From Larus michahellis (Eukaryota > Chordata > Aves > Charadriiformes > Laridae), in the NCBI RefSeq assembly GCF_964199755.1, contig NC_133897.1:55810442-55874441 (forward strand): a DNA stretch of 64,000 nucleotides, written 5' to 3'. The translations under genes were made by a program, and so were the position numbers. This document shows, piece by piece, positions 1 to 9,604 of this stretch; within the stretch, counting starts at the first letter, position 1, and every line of letters begins with the position of its first letter. The notes under the pieces are model-generated. The model was not told where the DNA came from, did not search any database, and saw only the letters and a list, made by a program, of their open reading frames with translations.

Positions 1-459
1 CTCGGATGAGATGCAAACACTTCTTGGAAGGAAGGCTGGAAAACAAAAGGGAGCCCTGTGAGGGCTGCTGGCAGCAGCCATGGCAGAGGGGCATCTCGAT
101 GAGCGGGGCTGGTGCTGCGGGGTGCTCCCCTGTGACTGCGTCCTGGTTCGAGCGACACAGGATTAATTGCGCTTTCAGTAATTTTACTGAACTTGAGTAC
201 AACCAGGCCTTCATCTTAAGAGTCACGGTCAGTGTATTCACGCCAAAGTGACGGGGACTCTCCAGTTTCAGCACCTTACAGATAGGGGTGAGTATTGAAT
301 TGATACACTGACCGTAAACATCATCTCTTTAGCCATTGCCATGCTAAATTGCTATTTCTCTTATCCTGGTGCAGAAAATTGTCAGAGAGGGGTGCAATAA
401 GGAAGTATCGGCATTTTGGCAGATCAGCATTTTGAGCTTGCGGTTTAGAGTGCAAAAGT
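1..459. other. Spacer between V genes (D-to-A type), partial
   Basis: This is the 3' flank of gene A1 on the minus strand. It matches 7,652-8,111, 13,621-14,080 and 19,498-19,956 almost base for base. I see no V exon, leader or RSS in it. The plus-strand open frame at 6-251 is the tail of a longer frame seen complete in the other units. Confidence 0.6.
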
Positions 460-498
460 GCTTTTTGTACGGCTTATCTTTGCCCATCTAACGCTGTG
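460..498 (-). promoter_or_regulatory. 23-RSS of TRGV A1
   Basis: Read on the minus strand: heptamer CACAGCG (492-498), a 23-bp spacer (469-491) and nonamer ACAAAAAGC (460-468). The spacer length is that expected for V gamma segments, which join J segments carrying 12-bp spacers. The heptamer keeps the critical CAC. Confidence 0.93.
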
Positions 499-961
499 AT
501 GCCTTCATAGAACCAATAGGCACAGTAGTAGGTGCCAGAATCCCTCGGGGTTAAATATTGTATCGTGAGACCGTAGAGGGGCTCAGTAGGATGTTTCCAT
601 ACTTGAAATCTCCTTGTATCACTGCTGTCATCAAACACAGGTGACTGTCCCGACACGTACAGGATCCTCTTTGGCGGCTCTCCAGGAAGCTGCCTGTACC
701 AGTGCACGATGTTTTTGGCGCTCATTCGGCACGCCATGCTGGCAGAGCTGCCAGTCACCTGCCTCTGCAGCTCTGGGGTTTGCACCGGCGCTGCCTGTGC
801 GTCTCCACCTGGAAGGAGAAGCGGAGAAATTCTCTGAGGGGAAGAAACCACGGGATTTTGGAGCCAGGACTGCGCTCTCTGGAAATGGGAAGGAGAGGGG
901 AGAGGAAAAAGGGCTTACGGGACCACAGTGAAGTTGCAAGAAGGACTGGGAGCAGCAACAT
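499..961 (-). CDS. TRGV: TRGV segment, subgroup A copy 1 (A1)
   Basis: Germline variable segment of the T-cell receptor gamma chain; after V-J joining it forms the outer Ig domain of the gamma-delta receptor. Leader exon 919-961 starts ATG (MLLLPVLLATSLWS) and ends at donor CCC|GTAAGC. The V exon 499-808 starts after CTCCTTCCAG. The splice is phase 1 and gives the mature start near GDAQAAPVQ. The first Cys is in SMACRM, the Trp in HWYRQ, and the second Cys in GTYYCAYWFYEG. The frame is unbroken and an intact 23-RSS follows, so it looks functional. It differs from A2-A4 by Arg after HWY. Its promoter type (TTATAATG) differs from that of A2 and A4 and is shared with A3. Subgroup letters are mine. 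Confidence 0.93.
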
Positions 962-2603
962 GCTGCCTGTGTGGGTTAAACCTGGAAAGGAAATCAAGAG
1001 AGACAGGAACATTATAACGCCCTTCAGGCGGAGAAAGCATCAAATGACTGGGAGGCGGCTGTGACTCATGGGGCACATCCAATGGTCGCTCTTCAACCTG
1101 CTGCACGGAGGGGGTTAAATTTACTGACAAGCTAAACCACAGCTGCAAGAGAGCAGAAAGGACCCACAATACTTAACGTGAAACAATTTTTTTTCACCTG
1201 CGTATCCACTACATTCCTCTCTGACTTACTGCCGAGCACACCCATGAAACCTCACATTCATCAGTCCACCCTTCCCAAGGATGGTCTCCTTTGCTCAGAC
1301 ACCCCAAAGCTGTCCCAGAAGCACGTTTCACCAGCCTTTCCGAGAACATACTGCCTGCTGTGGGAGCACAAATGGGATAAGTCATAGTGAACTATCATCT
1401 CTTCCTTAAGACGGCTCCAATCCATCTGGTCAGCCTTATCCATCTCCCCCAGACAGGGTGCAGTGAAGCCAGGGCGAAGCATGCACGTCTCCCAGCCACC
1501 TCTTTCCTGCCCTCTGCTCTTTCCTGTCCTTTCCCTCATTTCAGAGCCCTCACAAGGTGCCCTGCAGAGACATGAAGGCAAATGGTCACTTGGGCAGCAG
1601 CCACCGCACACCGCGCTCTTCCCTGAGAAAGATTTCTCATTTTCTCACCCAAAAGAGACAATCCACTCTCGATCTTCTCGGCCCTTTGTCAATAGCAGCG
1701 TACACAACTAAGTCTCATCTCACAACTAGCACACAAAGGTCACATTCTGCTGTGGTCCTTGGCATTGATGCATGGAATTCTGACAGGTCCTGTAGTGTAG
1801 ACATCTACAGTGAAAGAACAACAAAACAAAACCCAGAAGCATGGAGTTTACCGACTTGAAGATTTTGTCTTTATTAATAGTCCTCTTAGGAGTGAAAGCC
1901 AGAGAGGAAGGTTTCTTCCAAGGCAAACCAAAGCTGCAAGAAGAACGTGCAGCAACGACGTTTTCAGAGAAGACGTCTGGGCCTGTAGGAATGCAGGGAA
2001 TGAACCTCAGATGGGGGACACATTACCACTGAGGAGAGGAAATGATGTGCTCAATTTGCATGAAATATTCACATGGATGTGGGGTGGGGACAGCACTGTC
2101 ACATTAAGTCACATTTCGCTGTGGCTCTGCTCCCACCCGTGTGCCTGAGCAATGCCGTGTCCCCATTTCCACGTGTTCCCTGCTTTAGGTTGCAGCTTTC
2201 TCTTGTAAACGGTTTTCACAATCTGTTCTTGGGGGCCGCCTTTTCAGGTGTTGCCCAGTGTTAGAGATCTTGCCTGTCACGAGGGGTCCTAAGTGGTATC
2301 GGTGTTACAAGCAGTCATCACCAACATCACCACTGAGACAGGAGTGACCAGTGAGGAGTACCTCTAGCGTGACCAGGGCTTGAAGTCTTCCATGCTAAAT
2401 CTTCAGTGCAAATAGTCTCCTGCTACGCTGTATTTGAGAAAGTATCTATAGCCATCAAAGACAATCTGTGTTACTGTATAGTTCGGGTGTAATACCACAC
2501 CCAGAGGAGTGCTCCTTTTCCCCAGCCCAGCCCATGATACCAGCTGAGTTGTAGAACACTGCAACGCTTTGTGGAAGGAGAGGGGAGAGGAAAAAGGGCT
2601 TAC
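962..2603. other. A1 upstream region with unit-specific segment
   Basis: The part next to the leader is the A1 promoter: TATA-like TTATAATG on the minus strand near 1,010-1,020, TGAGTCA (AP-1 type) near 1,065, and a CCAAT element on the plus strand near 1,078. From about 1,170 to 2,400 the sequence is absent from units 2 and 4 but nearly identical to 14,790-16,020. It holds a 63-codon plus-strand frame (1,841-2,032) with a signal-peptide-like start. The 2,400-2,580 part resembles the 3' flank of subgroup B genes. No V exon is present. Confidence 0.5.
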
Positions 2604-2646
2604 GGGACCACAATGAGGTTGCAAGAAGGACTGGGAGCAGCAACAT
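2604..2646 (-). pseudogene. Orphan TRGV leader exon (subgroup A type)
   Basis: An intact 43-bp leader exon (MLLLPVLLATSLWS) with donor GTAAGC and its own TATA-like element (TTTATAGT near 2,700). About 20-30 bp into its intron the sequence switches to the 3' flank of a subgroup B gene, so its V exon is gone. The nearest downstream acceptor in phase is that of A1 at 808. The same orphan leader recurs at 16,225-16,267. It is either a relic or an alternative first exon for A1. Confidence 0.8.
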
Positions 2647-3113
2647 GCCGCCTGTGTGGGTTAAACCTGGAAAGGAAATTAATAGAGACAGGAACACTAT
2701 AAAGGTGGAGAAAGCATCAAATGACTGGGAGGCGGCTGTGACTCGTTTGGAACATCCAATGGTCGTCCTTCAAACTGCTGCCTCCCCCTGTCCTCCCTCC
2801 CTTCCATCGCTTCATTGTTGTCAGCTCAGACTGTATTTGGGAAGGCATCTATATCCTCCAACGATGATCTGTGTCATTGTCTAAATTCAGCCGTCATTTC
2901 CATCACCCAGAGGAGTGGCCTTTTCCCCAGCCCAGCCCATGATACCAGCTGAGTTGTAGAACGCTGCAACTCTTTGTGGTATTGTGCTGCTCTCTTTGGC
3001 TGTTATTTATACTTCCATCCTCAGCAGAAACCTGTTGGGATGTTTCAGAGGCAGGAAGGTGCAATTGTGGTTCTCTGAATTCAACGGAAAGCCTCGTGCT
3101 CAGGGTACGGGCA
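2647..3113. other. Promoter of the orphan leader and 3' flank of B1
   Basis: It contains the conserved upstream block of subgroup A leaders (TATA-like CACTATAAAGG, CATCCAATGGTC) at about 2,690-2,780. The 3' flank common to all B genes follows from about 2,820 to 3,113. No other coding signal was seen. Copies of the same block lie at 8,614-9,086, 16,268-16,735, 17,609-18,052 and 20,459-20,925. Confidence 0.6.
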
Positions 3114-3152
3114 GCTTTCTGTACAGGCTGCCTGTGCTCTGCTAGTTCTGTG
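3114..3152 (-). promoter_or_regulatory. 23-RSS of TRGV B1
   Basis: Heptamer CACAGAA (3,146-3,152), 23-bp spacer, nonamer ACAGAAAGC (3,114-3,122). The last two heptamer bases and nonamer position 4 leave the consensus, so it may be a weaker signal than that of subgroup A. Confidence 0.9.
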
Positions 3153-3634
3153 GGACCGCCAGTAGGCACAGTAGTAGGTGCCTTCATCGCTGGGGTTGAC
3201 GTCATAGATGGAGAAAGTGCAGACATTTGTACCTTGCTTCCAAGAAGAGTACTTGTTCCTATAGGAATCATCATCATAAGTGACTGGTCCTGATCCGATT
3301 AACAGAATCCGTTGGGGAGCCCTGGGGGGTGTATGTCGGTACCAATGTATATACGCAGACTGGAAGCCAGATATGCCCTCGGCTACACAGTCAATCCGTG
3401 CAGTTTTCGTTTGCTCTCTGGTAACAGATGCTTGACTCTGCTTCAGAAGCACTTGTGCTCGTCCAGCTAGAAAGAAGGAGAGAAAAGAGAACAAACTCTC
3501 TCAGCCTGCTGTCCATTCCCACTGCCAAATACGGGGTGCCTCCTGCCACTGCCCCACACCGTGTCGTGCCGTGGTGACAAGGGGAACCTGCGAGACCAGG
3601 CTGCAGCCAGGCCCAGGAGCAGGAGCAGCAGCAT
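3153..3634 (-). CDS. TRGV: TRGV segment, subgroup B copy 1 (B1), GC splice donor
   Basis: Leader exon 3,592-3,634 (MLLLLLLGLAAAWS) and V exon 3,153-3,466, which follows TTTCTAG. Phase-1 splicing gives a mature start near GRAQVLLKQS. The first Cys is in RIDCVAEG, the Trp in HWYRH, and the second Cys in GTYYCAYWRS, just before the heptamer. The V exon is open. The leader donor reads TCTC|GCAGGT, where copies B2 and B5 have TCTC|GTAGGT. GC donors work only in a strong context and this one is weak, so leader splicing may be poor. A shift to the next GT would break the frame. Function is therefore less certain than for the other copies. Confidence 0.88.
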
Positions 3635-4536
3635 CCCGAGGGCTCTCGCTGGCGTCTGCCTCCGGGAGGAAGGTGACAGCTCTCCCGGCAGGGACGCAGG
3701 GCTGCGGCTGAGCAAAGGAAATGACTCACTGGGGCATCACACGGAGAGGCTTTCCCAGCGGCAAAAGCAGCAGGACTGAACCCTGCTAAAGGTTTACAGC
3801 CTGGTTGTAGCTTTTACACAAGCGGCACAAACTCACCTTCTCTCTCTCTCTCTCTCTCTCGTGCACACACACACAATTACTCTAACTGGTTTACAAAGTA
3901 CTCGTGTAGTATGTGGCAAATTTTCCCATTGCTTTTAGACTAGTTGAAGGCTGCTACACAATGCCAGGGGTCAGAGACTTTTCCGCAGGTCCACTCTCAG
4001 TCAAGTTAAAGAAAACAATCAGGACATGGAGCTTAATGAATGTGAGGGCTCTCAAATGACTGCCCGTCACACAGGTTGAATGGCAAAGGCCAGGAGAATA
4101 CACAGCAGCCATTTGGGAGCCCACAAGTAGCACTGCTTGTGACGGCGTCTTCTCACGGCTCAGGTGAGCTGCTGCACCCAGGCTGGCATCTCCAAATGCT
4201 GAGTATTATGCAAAGAAACACAAATGCTCTACAGCCCCCAAGGTTTAGTTTAAAATAAAGAGGGATAGGGCAAGCAAAATACAGAAAGTAGTCCGTACCA
4301 TTCAAAGCCATTCTTTGGAGGCAAGGTCCCTGCTGGTTCCTCTGGAAAGAGTGGAATAACAGCTCTGCTGCTGCTGGCTGTAGTTGCGCGTCTGCAAAGC
4401 GTGCACTAGCTCAGCAGCGTCTTTGGCGTCTGGCTGCCCGTACAGTGTGCCTGATTCACAGCTGGTGGGACAAGTTGGGTGGGGATGTTCCTGCGTGTTG
4501 TCAAACTCTTCAGGAGCTGGGTCAGAACGCAGAGCA
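3635..4536. other. B-to-C spacer with dinucleotide repeat
   Basis: It holds the B1 upstream region and the 3' flank of C1. A (TC)11 run at 3,839-3,860 is followed by (CA)6 at 3,864-3,875. The homologous runs are (TC)10 at 9,809-9,828 and (TC)9 at 21,651-21,668. No V remnant was seen. Homologous spacers are 9,605-10,505 and 21,447-22,345. Confidence 0.7.
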
Positions 4537-4575
4537 CGTCTTTGTGCACGTCCCCTATGGCTTCCTACTGCTGTG
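4537..4575 (-). promoter_or_regulatory. 23-RSS of TRGV C1
   Basis: Heptamer CACAGCA (4,569-4,575), 23-bp spacer, nonamer ACAAAGACG (4,537-4,545). Confidence 0.9.
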
Positions 4576-5028
4576 CATCCCACCTGGCACAGTAGTAGGT
4601 AGCCAAGTCCTGCAGAGTTACTTTGCTCACTCTCAGGGTGCAGACCGATTTGGCGGGGTCCTTCTCGATGCTAAACTTCCCCTCATCAGAGGGGTTTTCG
4701 AGGAAGAGCCTGGAGGACATGTAGGCAACGCGCCTGGGAGCTGCGTTGGGCCTCTTTCGGTACCAGTGAATGAAAACGTTGTTAAAGTCCGGATCGGAGA
4801 CGTGGCAGTTGATGAGCACCGTTTTGCTTTGTGGCTTGGTGATGGATACGGGGCTTTGCTGCAAGACCTGTGCAGAACCGCCTGTGTGAAAGAAAGAGAA
4901 AAATGAGAGGCATGAAGCTCAGATAAGACAACGTCCCCTTTGCCACTGGCGGACGTGCAGGCAGCGGGCTGAGCAGGGCACGGACAAGAAAACCCAGCTG
5001 CCAGGAGGAAAGTGCTCAGTAGCCACAT
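4576..5028 (-). CDS. TRGV: TRGV segment, subgroup C copy 1 (C1)
   Basis: Leader exon 4,986-5,028 (MWLLSTFLLAAGFS) with donor TTCTT|GTCCGT, weak at +3 and +4 but the same in all C copies. V exon 4,576-4,881 follows TTCACACAG, in phase 1, and gives a mature start near GSAQVLQQSP. The first Cys is in LINCHVSD, the Trp in HWYRKR, and the second Cys in TYYCARWD. At 306 bp it is the shortest V exon here. The start was set at the ATG; the GTG two codons upstream is not needed. C1 has Leu where C2 and C3 have Ser just before ATYYC. It looks functional. Confidence 0.92.
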
Positions 5029-6477
5029 TGTCACAGCGCTCCTTACGGCTTCCTTATGGGGACAGGGTCAGGGCCAGACTCAAGGTGGGGCAGAAGCAGA
5101 TCTGAGCACCACGAAACCGCCCAATGAGGCTCTGCCAGCCGCGGATGTGTTAAAGAACCATGCACAAGCCATTTCCTTTGATCAACACCTAGAGAGAAGG
5201 CAACCCCCACCCCCACCCCCCCCACACACACACTTGTGAGAAGAGAGCTCACTACTGAGGCAAACATGCATTTTTTTCTTTTTTCCCCTAAGGAATTTGC
5301 TTAGATGATAAGTAAAGAGTCACTGTTCTTTTTCTTTTATTTTTTTCCCCTCAACATAAGATTTATTTGTGCTCGCTTTTAAGGTCAGTTCTTCCTATCT
5401 GGATTTTCAAGGGACATCGACTATCGGAGGATGGAAGAGATGAGATGCCCCTCGAAAGCAGGCAAAATTGCTGCCCTACATCACTGAGATCAGGAAGCAT
5501 TTCTGGGAAATTGCTGCTGTGTGTTTGCTTGTACGGTCTCCTCTGGGCACCCGCTCTTGCCTGCTGCTGGAAGCAGAGCCCTGGGCTGCACCCGGCAAGG
5601 AGCCCTGTAGGGTTAAACTTTGGCTCTACCTCGCGCTGGTGGTGCAAGTCCCTTCTGCCTGTCCGTCCAGGTTAGTCACCTAAACAGCCAAGCAGCACTT
5701 GTCTGCTATTCTGCACAACTTGTCACCCTGGCGAGTTCCTGCAGGTGAGCCCCGCCTGGCAAGCAGCGCCCTGGGCTCAGGCCACGTTTCGGCAGGAGAG
5801 AGCCGGCGCCTAAAGAGGACAAATGAGTGACTTGAGTACCCATCACCCAGTGGCAGCTCCTCTAAATGCCTCGAGCTTTTTGGGGCCGCAAGAGATCTCC
5901 TTCATCCCCTGATGAAAGGTCCTGCAAGCGGTGGTAGCTTGCAAATGGATACCATCACCCACAGCAGCTCCCAAAACTAAGCCCTGGGTGAGCAGCTCCA
6001 CAGGTCTCCTTTTAACCATTGGTCCCGTTCTTTTGAACCACGAATGGCACATGGGAGTCTGTGACGCAGGTTCTACCTGAAATCGCAGTTCCTACGGTCA
6101 GTGTGTGAAGTTACTCAGAACTGCAAAGGAAGCTCCTTTGAAGAGCTCCAGCACAACTTGCTGACCTTTTTCCAGGAACAACAACGTGGAAATGGGCCCG
6201 CTTTGCGTCAAATAAATCCTTACAACCACATTGCTGACATGCCTGAGTGAAAAGGAGGAGAAGGTGGAACGGAGAGGATGGGTCAGCTATCGGAGCTTTG
6301 CACTGTGCCTTTGCTCAGCCGAAATCTCCAGCTTTTGGCAGCTGATGCTTCCACGGTGTCGGTCAGCCCCGAGCATGTCCTACTTCTCCAGAGCGTGCGC
6401 CTGAGGCCAGGCAGCTCATCCACACTGGGGGATGGGAGTCGGATCTTTCAAGTTGTTTGTGGTTGAGACGCTGAGGC
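5029..6477. other. C-to-D spacer
   Basis: It holds the C1 promoter side and the 3' flank of D1. A C-rich and CA-rich run lies at about 5,200-5,233. It is nearly identical to 10,998-12,445. Open frames here (for example plus 5,367-5,675) match no family I recognise and have no splice signals. No V gene remnant was found. Confidence 0.6.
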
Positions 6478-6516
6478 AGTATTTGTCTTGGTGATCTCAG
6501 AGCTCCTACCACAGTG
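6478..6516 (-). promoter_or_regulatory. 23-RSS of TRGV D1, heptamer CACTGTG
   Basis: Heptamer CACTGTG (6,510-6,516), 23-bp spacer, nonamer ACAAATACT (6,478-6,486). The heptamer is the reverse complement of the consensus CACAGTG, so a perfect heptamer faces the V exon on the other strand. Confidence 0.88.
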
Positions 6517-6995
6517 ATCGTACCAGTAGGCACAATAGTAGGTAGCGGTGTCGTCTGGAGTGACATCATTTATTGTAAGAATACACAGTTTCTGGCTAGA
6601 ATATTTTTCAACCCTGTACCTGCGTTCTTGGAAACCCTTATCTACTACTTTTGTCGTCCCTGATAAGTAGAGAATCCTCTCTGGAGCTTTATTCGCCTTC
6701 TGTTGATACCAGTGTATGACGGTGTCATCAAAATTTACAGAGACATCTTTAAAGTGACATTCCAGATACACACTTCCTTTAGACTTGGTGAGAGTGAGTG
6801 GTCTCTGCACGGGAATTTCTTGTGCAAATCCACCTAGGAAAAAAAAGAGGAGAAATGGTGTCATGAGCTGGAATTGAGGGCTTTGGGAAGATGCCTGCTA
6901 GCAGAGCCGTGTGTGCCTGTGAGGGAAGGTAAGAAAACAAGGAAGCACTTACAAGACCAAGCGGCTGTGGAGACAAGCGCTGCCAGCAGCAGCAT
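6517..6995 (-). CDS. TRGV: TRGV segment, subgroup D copy 1 (D1)
   Basis: Leader exon 6,953-6,995 (MLLLAALVSTAAWS) has a consensus donor TCTT|GTAAGT. V exon 6,517-6,833 follows a long pyrimidine tract and CCTAG. The splice is phase 1, with the mature start near GFAQEIPVQR. The first Cys is in YLECHFKD, the Trp in HWYQQK, and the second Cys in ATYYCAYWYD, followed at once by the heptamer. At 317 bp it is the longest V exon of the array. The frame is intact and it looks functional. D1 differs from D2 and D3 mainly near the second hypervariable loop (LSGTTKVVDK). Confidence 0.92.
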
Positions 6996-8111
6996 GTTTG
7001 CTGGTCACGCTCTGCTGTCGTTGAGAGTCAGAGGAGGGTGCAAGGCAGCGGAGACGGGGACTGGGCTGTGTGGGAGGAGCAGGTGACTCTCTTGAGCAGT
7101 CTTCAGCAACGGGTCTTCTGTGTGCAAGCAGATGGGCCACGTTTGCAGAAAACCCTCTCCAAGCTGGCACATGCCAAAATTGGTTAGGCAGTTGTGGTCC
7201 TGCCTGCTTTTCAGGTGAATACGAGAAACACTGGTAAATCCTAGGATTGTGGCCCTTGAAACCTTGAGGCAGAGCCACTGAGGAAGGAAGGGCTGTGAGT
7301 GAGATCAGCTCCAGCTGCGCGTGAGGGCATGAAGCTTTCAACCTGGAGGTCACCCCAGTGGGCGGTGAGCGTGTGCCGTCACCCGCAGGGGTGCTGAGAG
7401 GCGTACAGTGCCCGAGCGGGCAGGAGGCATTCCCCCATCCCGTTAGGGACCTCCTTTTGCTGCTTCAGCTCAGTCACCCAGCTGCAGCACGCCCAAGGGC
7501 CTGGGATGCCCCCGTGCTGGTGCTGCCCTCCACCGGAGCAGACGGCGGCCATCAGCCTGCAGCAACCGGGGCAGCTGCACCACGGGAACGTGCCTCCACT
7601 CTGGTTTCGGATGCGGGAGGAAATGCACAGCCGCAGGATTTTGGTTTTGAAGCTCGGATGAGATGCAAACACTTCTTGGAAGGAAGGCTGGAAAACAAAA
7701 GGGAGCCCTGTGAGGGCTGCTGGCAGCAGCCATGGCAGAGGGGCATCTCGATGAGCGGGGCTGGTGCTGCGGGGTGCTCCCCTGTGACTGCGTCCTGGTT
7801 CGAGCGACACAGGATTAATTGCGCTTTCAGTAATTTTACTGAACTTGAGTACAACCAGGCCTTCATCTTAAGAGTCACGGTCAGTGTATTCACGCCAAAG
7901 TGACGGGGACTCTCCAGTTTCAGCACCTTACAGATAGGGGTGAGTATTGAATTGATACACTGACCGTAAACATCATCTCTTTAGCCATTGCCATGCTAAA
8001 TTGCTATTTCTCTTATCCTGGTGCAGAAAATCGTCAGAGAGGGGTGCAATAAGGAAGTATCGGCATTTTGGCAGGTCAGCATTTTGAGCTTGCGGTTCAG
8101 AGTGCAAAAGT
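6996..8111. other. D-to-A spacer
   Basis: It holds the D1 upstream region (about 6,996-7,330) and the 3' flank of A2. The plus strand has a 181-codon open frame (7,358-7,903), also open at 13,326-13,871 and 19,203-19,748. It is GC-rich and has no recognisable domain. Because the copies are nearly identical, shared openness is weak evidence of coding. Homologous spacers are 12,964-14,080 and 18,841-19,956. Confidence 0.6.
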
Positions 8112-8150
8112 GCTTTTTGTACGGCTTATCTTTGCCCATCTAACGCTGTG
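8112..8150 (-). promoter_or_regulatory. 23-RSS of TRGV A2
   Basis: Heptamer CACAGCG (8,144-8,150), 23-bp spacer, nonamer ACAAAAAGC (8,112-8,120); same as A1. Confidence 0.93.
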
Positions 8151-8613
8151 ATGCCTTCATAGAACCAATAGGCACAGTAGTAGGTGCCAGAATCCCTCGG
8201 GGTTAAATATTGTATCGTGAGACTGTAGAGGGGCTCAGTAGGATGTATCCGAACTTGAAATCTCCTTGTATCACTGCTGTCATCAAACACAGGTGACTGT
8301 CCCGACACGTACAGGATCCTCTTTGGCGGCTCTCCGGGAAGCTGCTTGTACCAGTGCACGATGTTTTTGGCGCTCATTCGGCACGCCATGCTGGCAGAGC
8401 TGCCAGTCACCTGCCTCTGCAGCTCTGGGGTTTGCACTGGCGCTGCCTGTGCGTCTCCACCTGGAAGGAGAAGCGGAGAAATTCTCTGAGGGGAAGAAAC
8501 CACGGGATTTTGGAGCCAGGACTGCACTCTCTGGAAATGGGAAGGAGAGGGGAGAGGAAAAAGGGCTTACGGGACCACAGTGAAGTTGCAAGAAGGACTG
8601 GGAGCAGCAACAT
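8151..8613 (-). CDS. TRGV: TRGV segment, subgroup A copy 2 (A2)
   Basis: Leader exon 8,571-8,613 with donor GTAAGC, and V exon 8,151-8,460 (310 bp) in the same phase as A1. Both conserved Cys and the Trp are present (HWYKQ, GTYYCAYWFYEG). Its framework-3 region reads FQVRIHPTEPLYS, unlike the FQVWKHPTEPLYG of A1 and A4. The promoter is of the CACTATAAA type (TATAGTGTTC on the minus strand). It has no unit-specific upstream segment or orphan leader. It looks functional. Confidence 0.92.
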
Positions 8614-9086
8614 GCTGCCTGTGTGGGTTAAACCTGGAAATGAAATTCATAGAGACAGGAACACTATAAATGTGGAGAAAGCATCAAATGACTGGGAGGA
8701 GGCTGTGACTCACTTGGAACATCCAATGGTCGTCCTTCAAACTGCTGCCTCCCCCTGTCCTCCCTCCCTTCCATCCCTTCGTTGTTGTCAGCTCAGACTG
8801 TATTTGGGAAGGCATCTATATCCTCCAACGATGATCTGTGTCATTGTCTAAATTCAGCCGTCATTTCCATCACCCAGAGGAGTGCTCCTTTTCCCCAGCC
8901 CAGCCCAGCACATGATACCAGCTGAGTTGTAGAACGCTGCAACTCTTTGTAGCTTTGTGCTGCTCTCTTTGGCCATTATTTATACTTCCATCCTCAGCAG
9001 AAACCTGTTGGGATGTTTCAGAGGCAGGAAGGTGCAATTGTGGTTCTCTGAATTCAATGGAAAGCCTCGTGCTCAGGGTACGGGCA

Positions 9087-9125
9087 GCTTTCTGTACAGG
9101 CTGCCTGTGCTCTGCTAGTTCTGTG
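9087..9125 (-). promoter_or_regulatory. 23-RSS of TRGV B2
   Basis: Heptamer CACAGAA (9,119-9,125), 23-bp spacer, nonamer ACAGAAAGC (9,087-9,095). Confidence 0.9.
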
Positions 9126-9604
9126 GGACCGCCAGTAGGCACAGTAGTAGGTGCCTTCATCGCTGGGGTTGACGTCATAGATGAAGAAAGTGACATTTGT
9201 ACCTTGCTTCCAAGAAGAGTACTTGTTCCTATAGGAATCATCATCATAAGTGACTGGTCCTGATCCAATTAACAGAATCCGTTGGGGAGCTCTGGGGGGT
9301 GTATGTCGGTACCAATGTATATACGCAGACTGGAAGCCAGATATGCCCTCGGCTACACAGTCAATCCGTGCAGTTTTCGTTTGCTCTCTGGTAACAGATG
9401 CTTGACTCTGCTTCAGAAGCACTTGTGCTTGTCCAGCTAGAAAGAAGGAGAGAAAAGAGAACAAACACTCTCAGCCTGCTGTCCATTCCCACTGCCAAAT
9501 ACGGGGTGCCTCCTGCCACTGCCCCACACCGTGCCGTGCCGTGGTGACAAGGGGAACCTACGAGACCAGGCTGCAGCCAGGCCCAGGAGCAGGAGCAGCA
9601 GCAT
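9126..9604 (-). CDS. TRGV: TRGV segment, subgroup B copy 2 (B2)
   Basis: Leader exon 9,562-9,604 with a standard GT donor (TCTC|GTAGGT). V exon 9,126-9,436 is 311 bp, three bases shorter than other B copies. The missing codon turns TNVCTF into TNVTF in framework 3 and removes a non-canonical Cys. The frame is kept. First Cys, Trp and second Cys are all present (GTYYCAYWRS). It looks functional, with one fewer unpaired Cys than its sisters. Confidence 0.92.

Noticed and set aside
3467-3494. Reading of B1 (and B2, B5) V frame upstream into the intron as a start MFSFLSFFLAG
   Set aside because: The first codon is TTG, not ATG, and an intact leader exon with acceptor exists. Only B3 has a true ATG in this frame.
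4445-4906. 153-codon plus-strand frame, repeated at 10,414-10,875 and 22,254-22,715
   Set aside because: It is the antisense shadow of the C-subgroup V exon and is open in all copies only because these are nearly identical.
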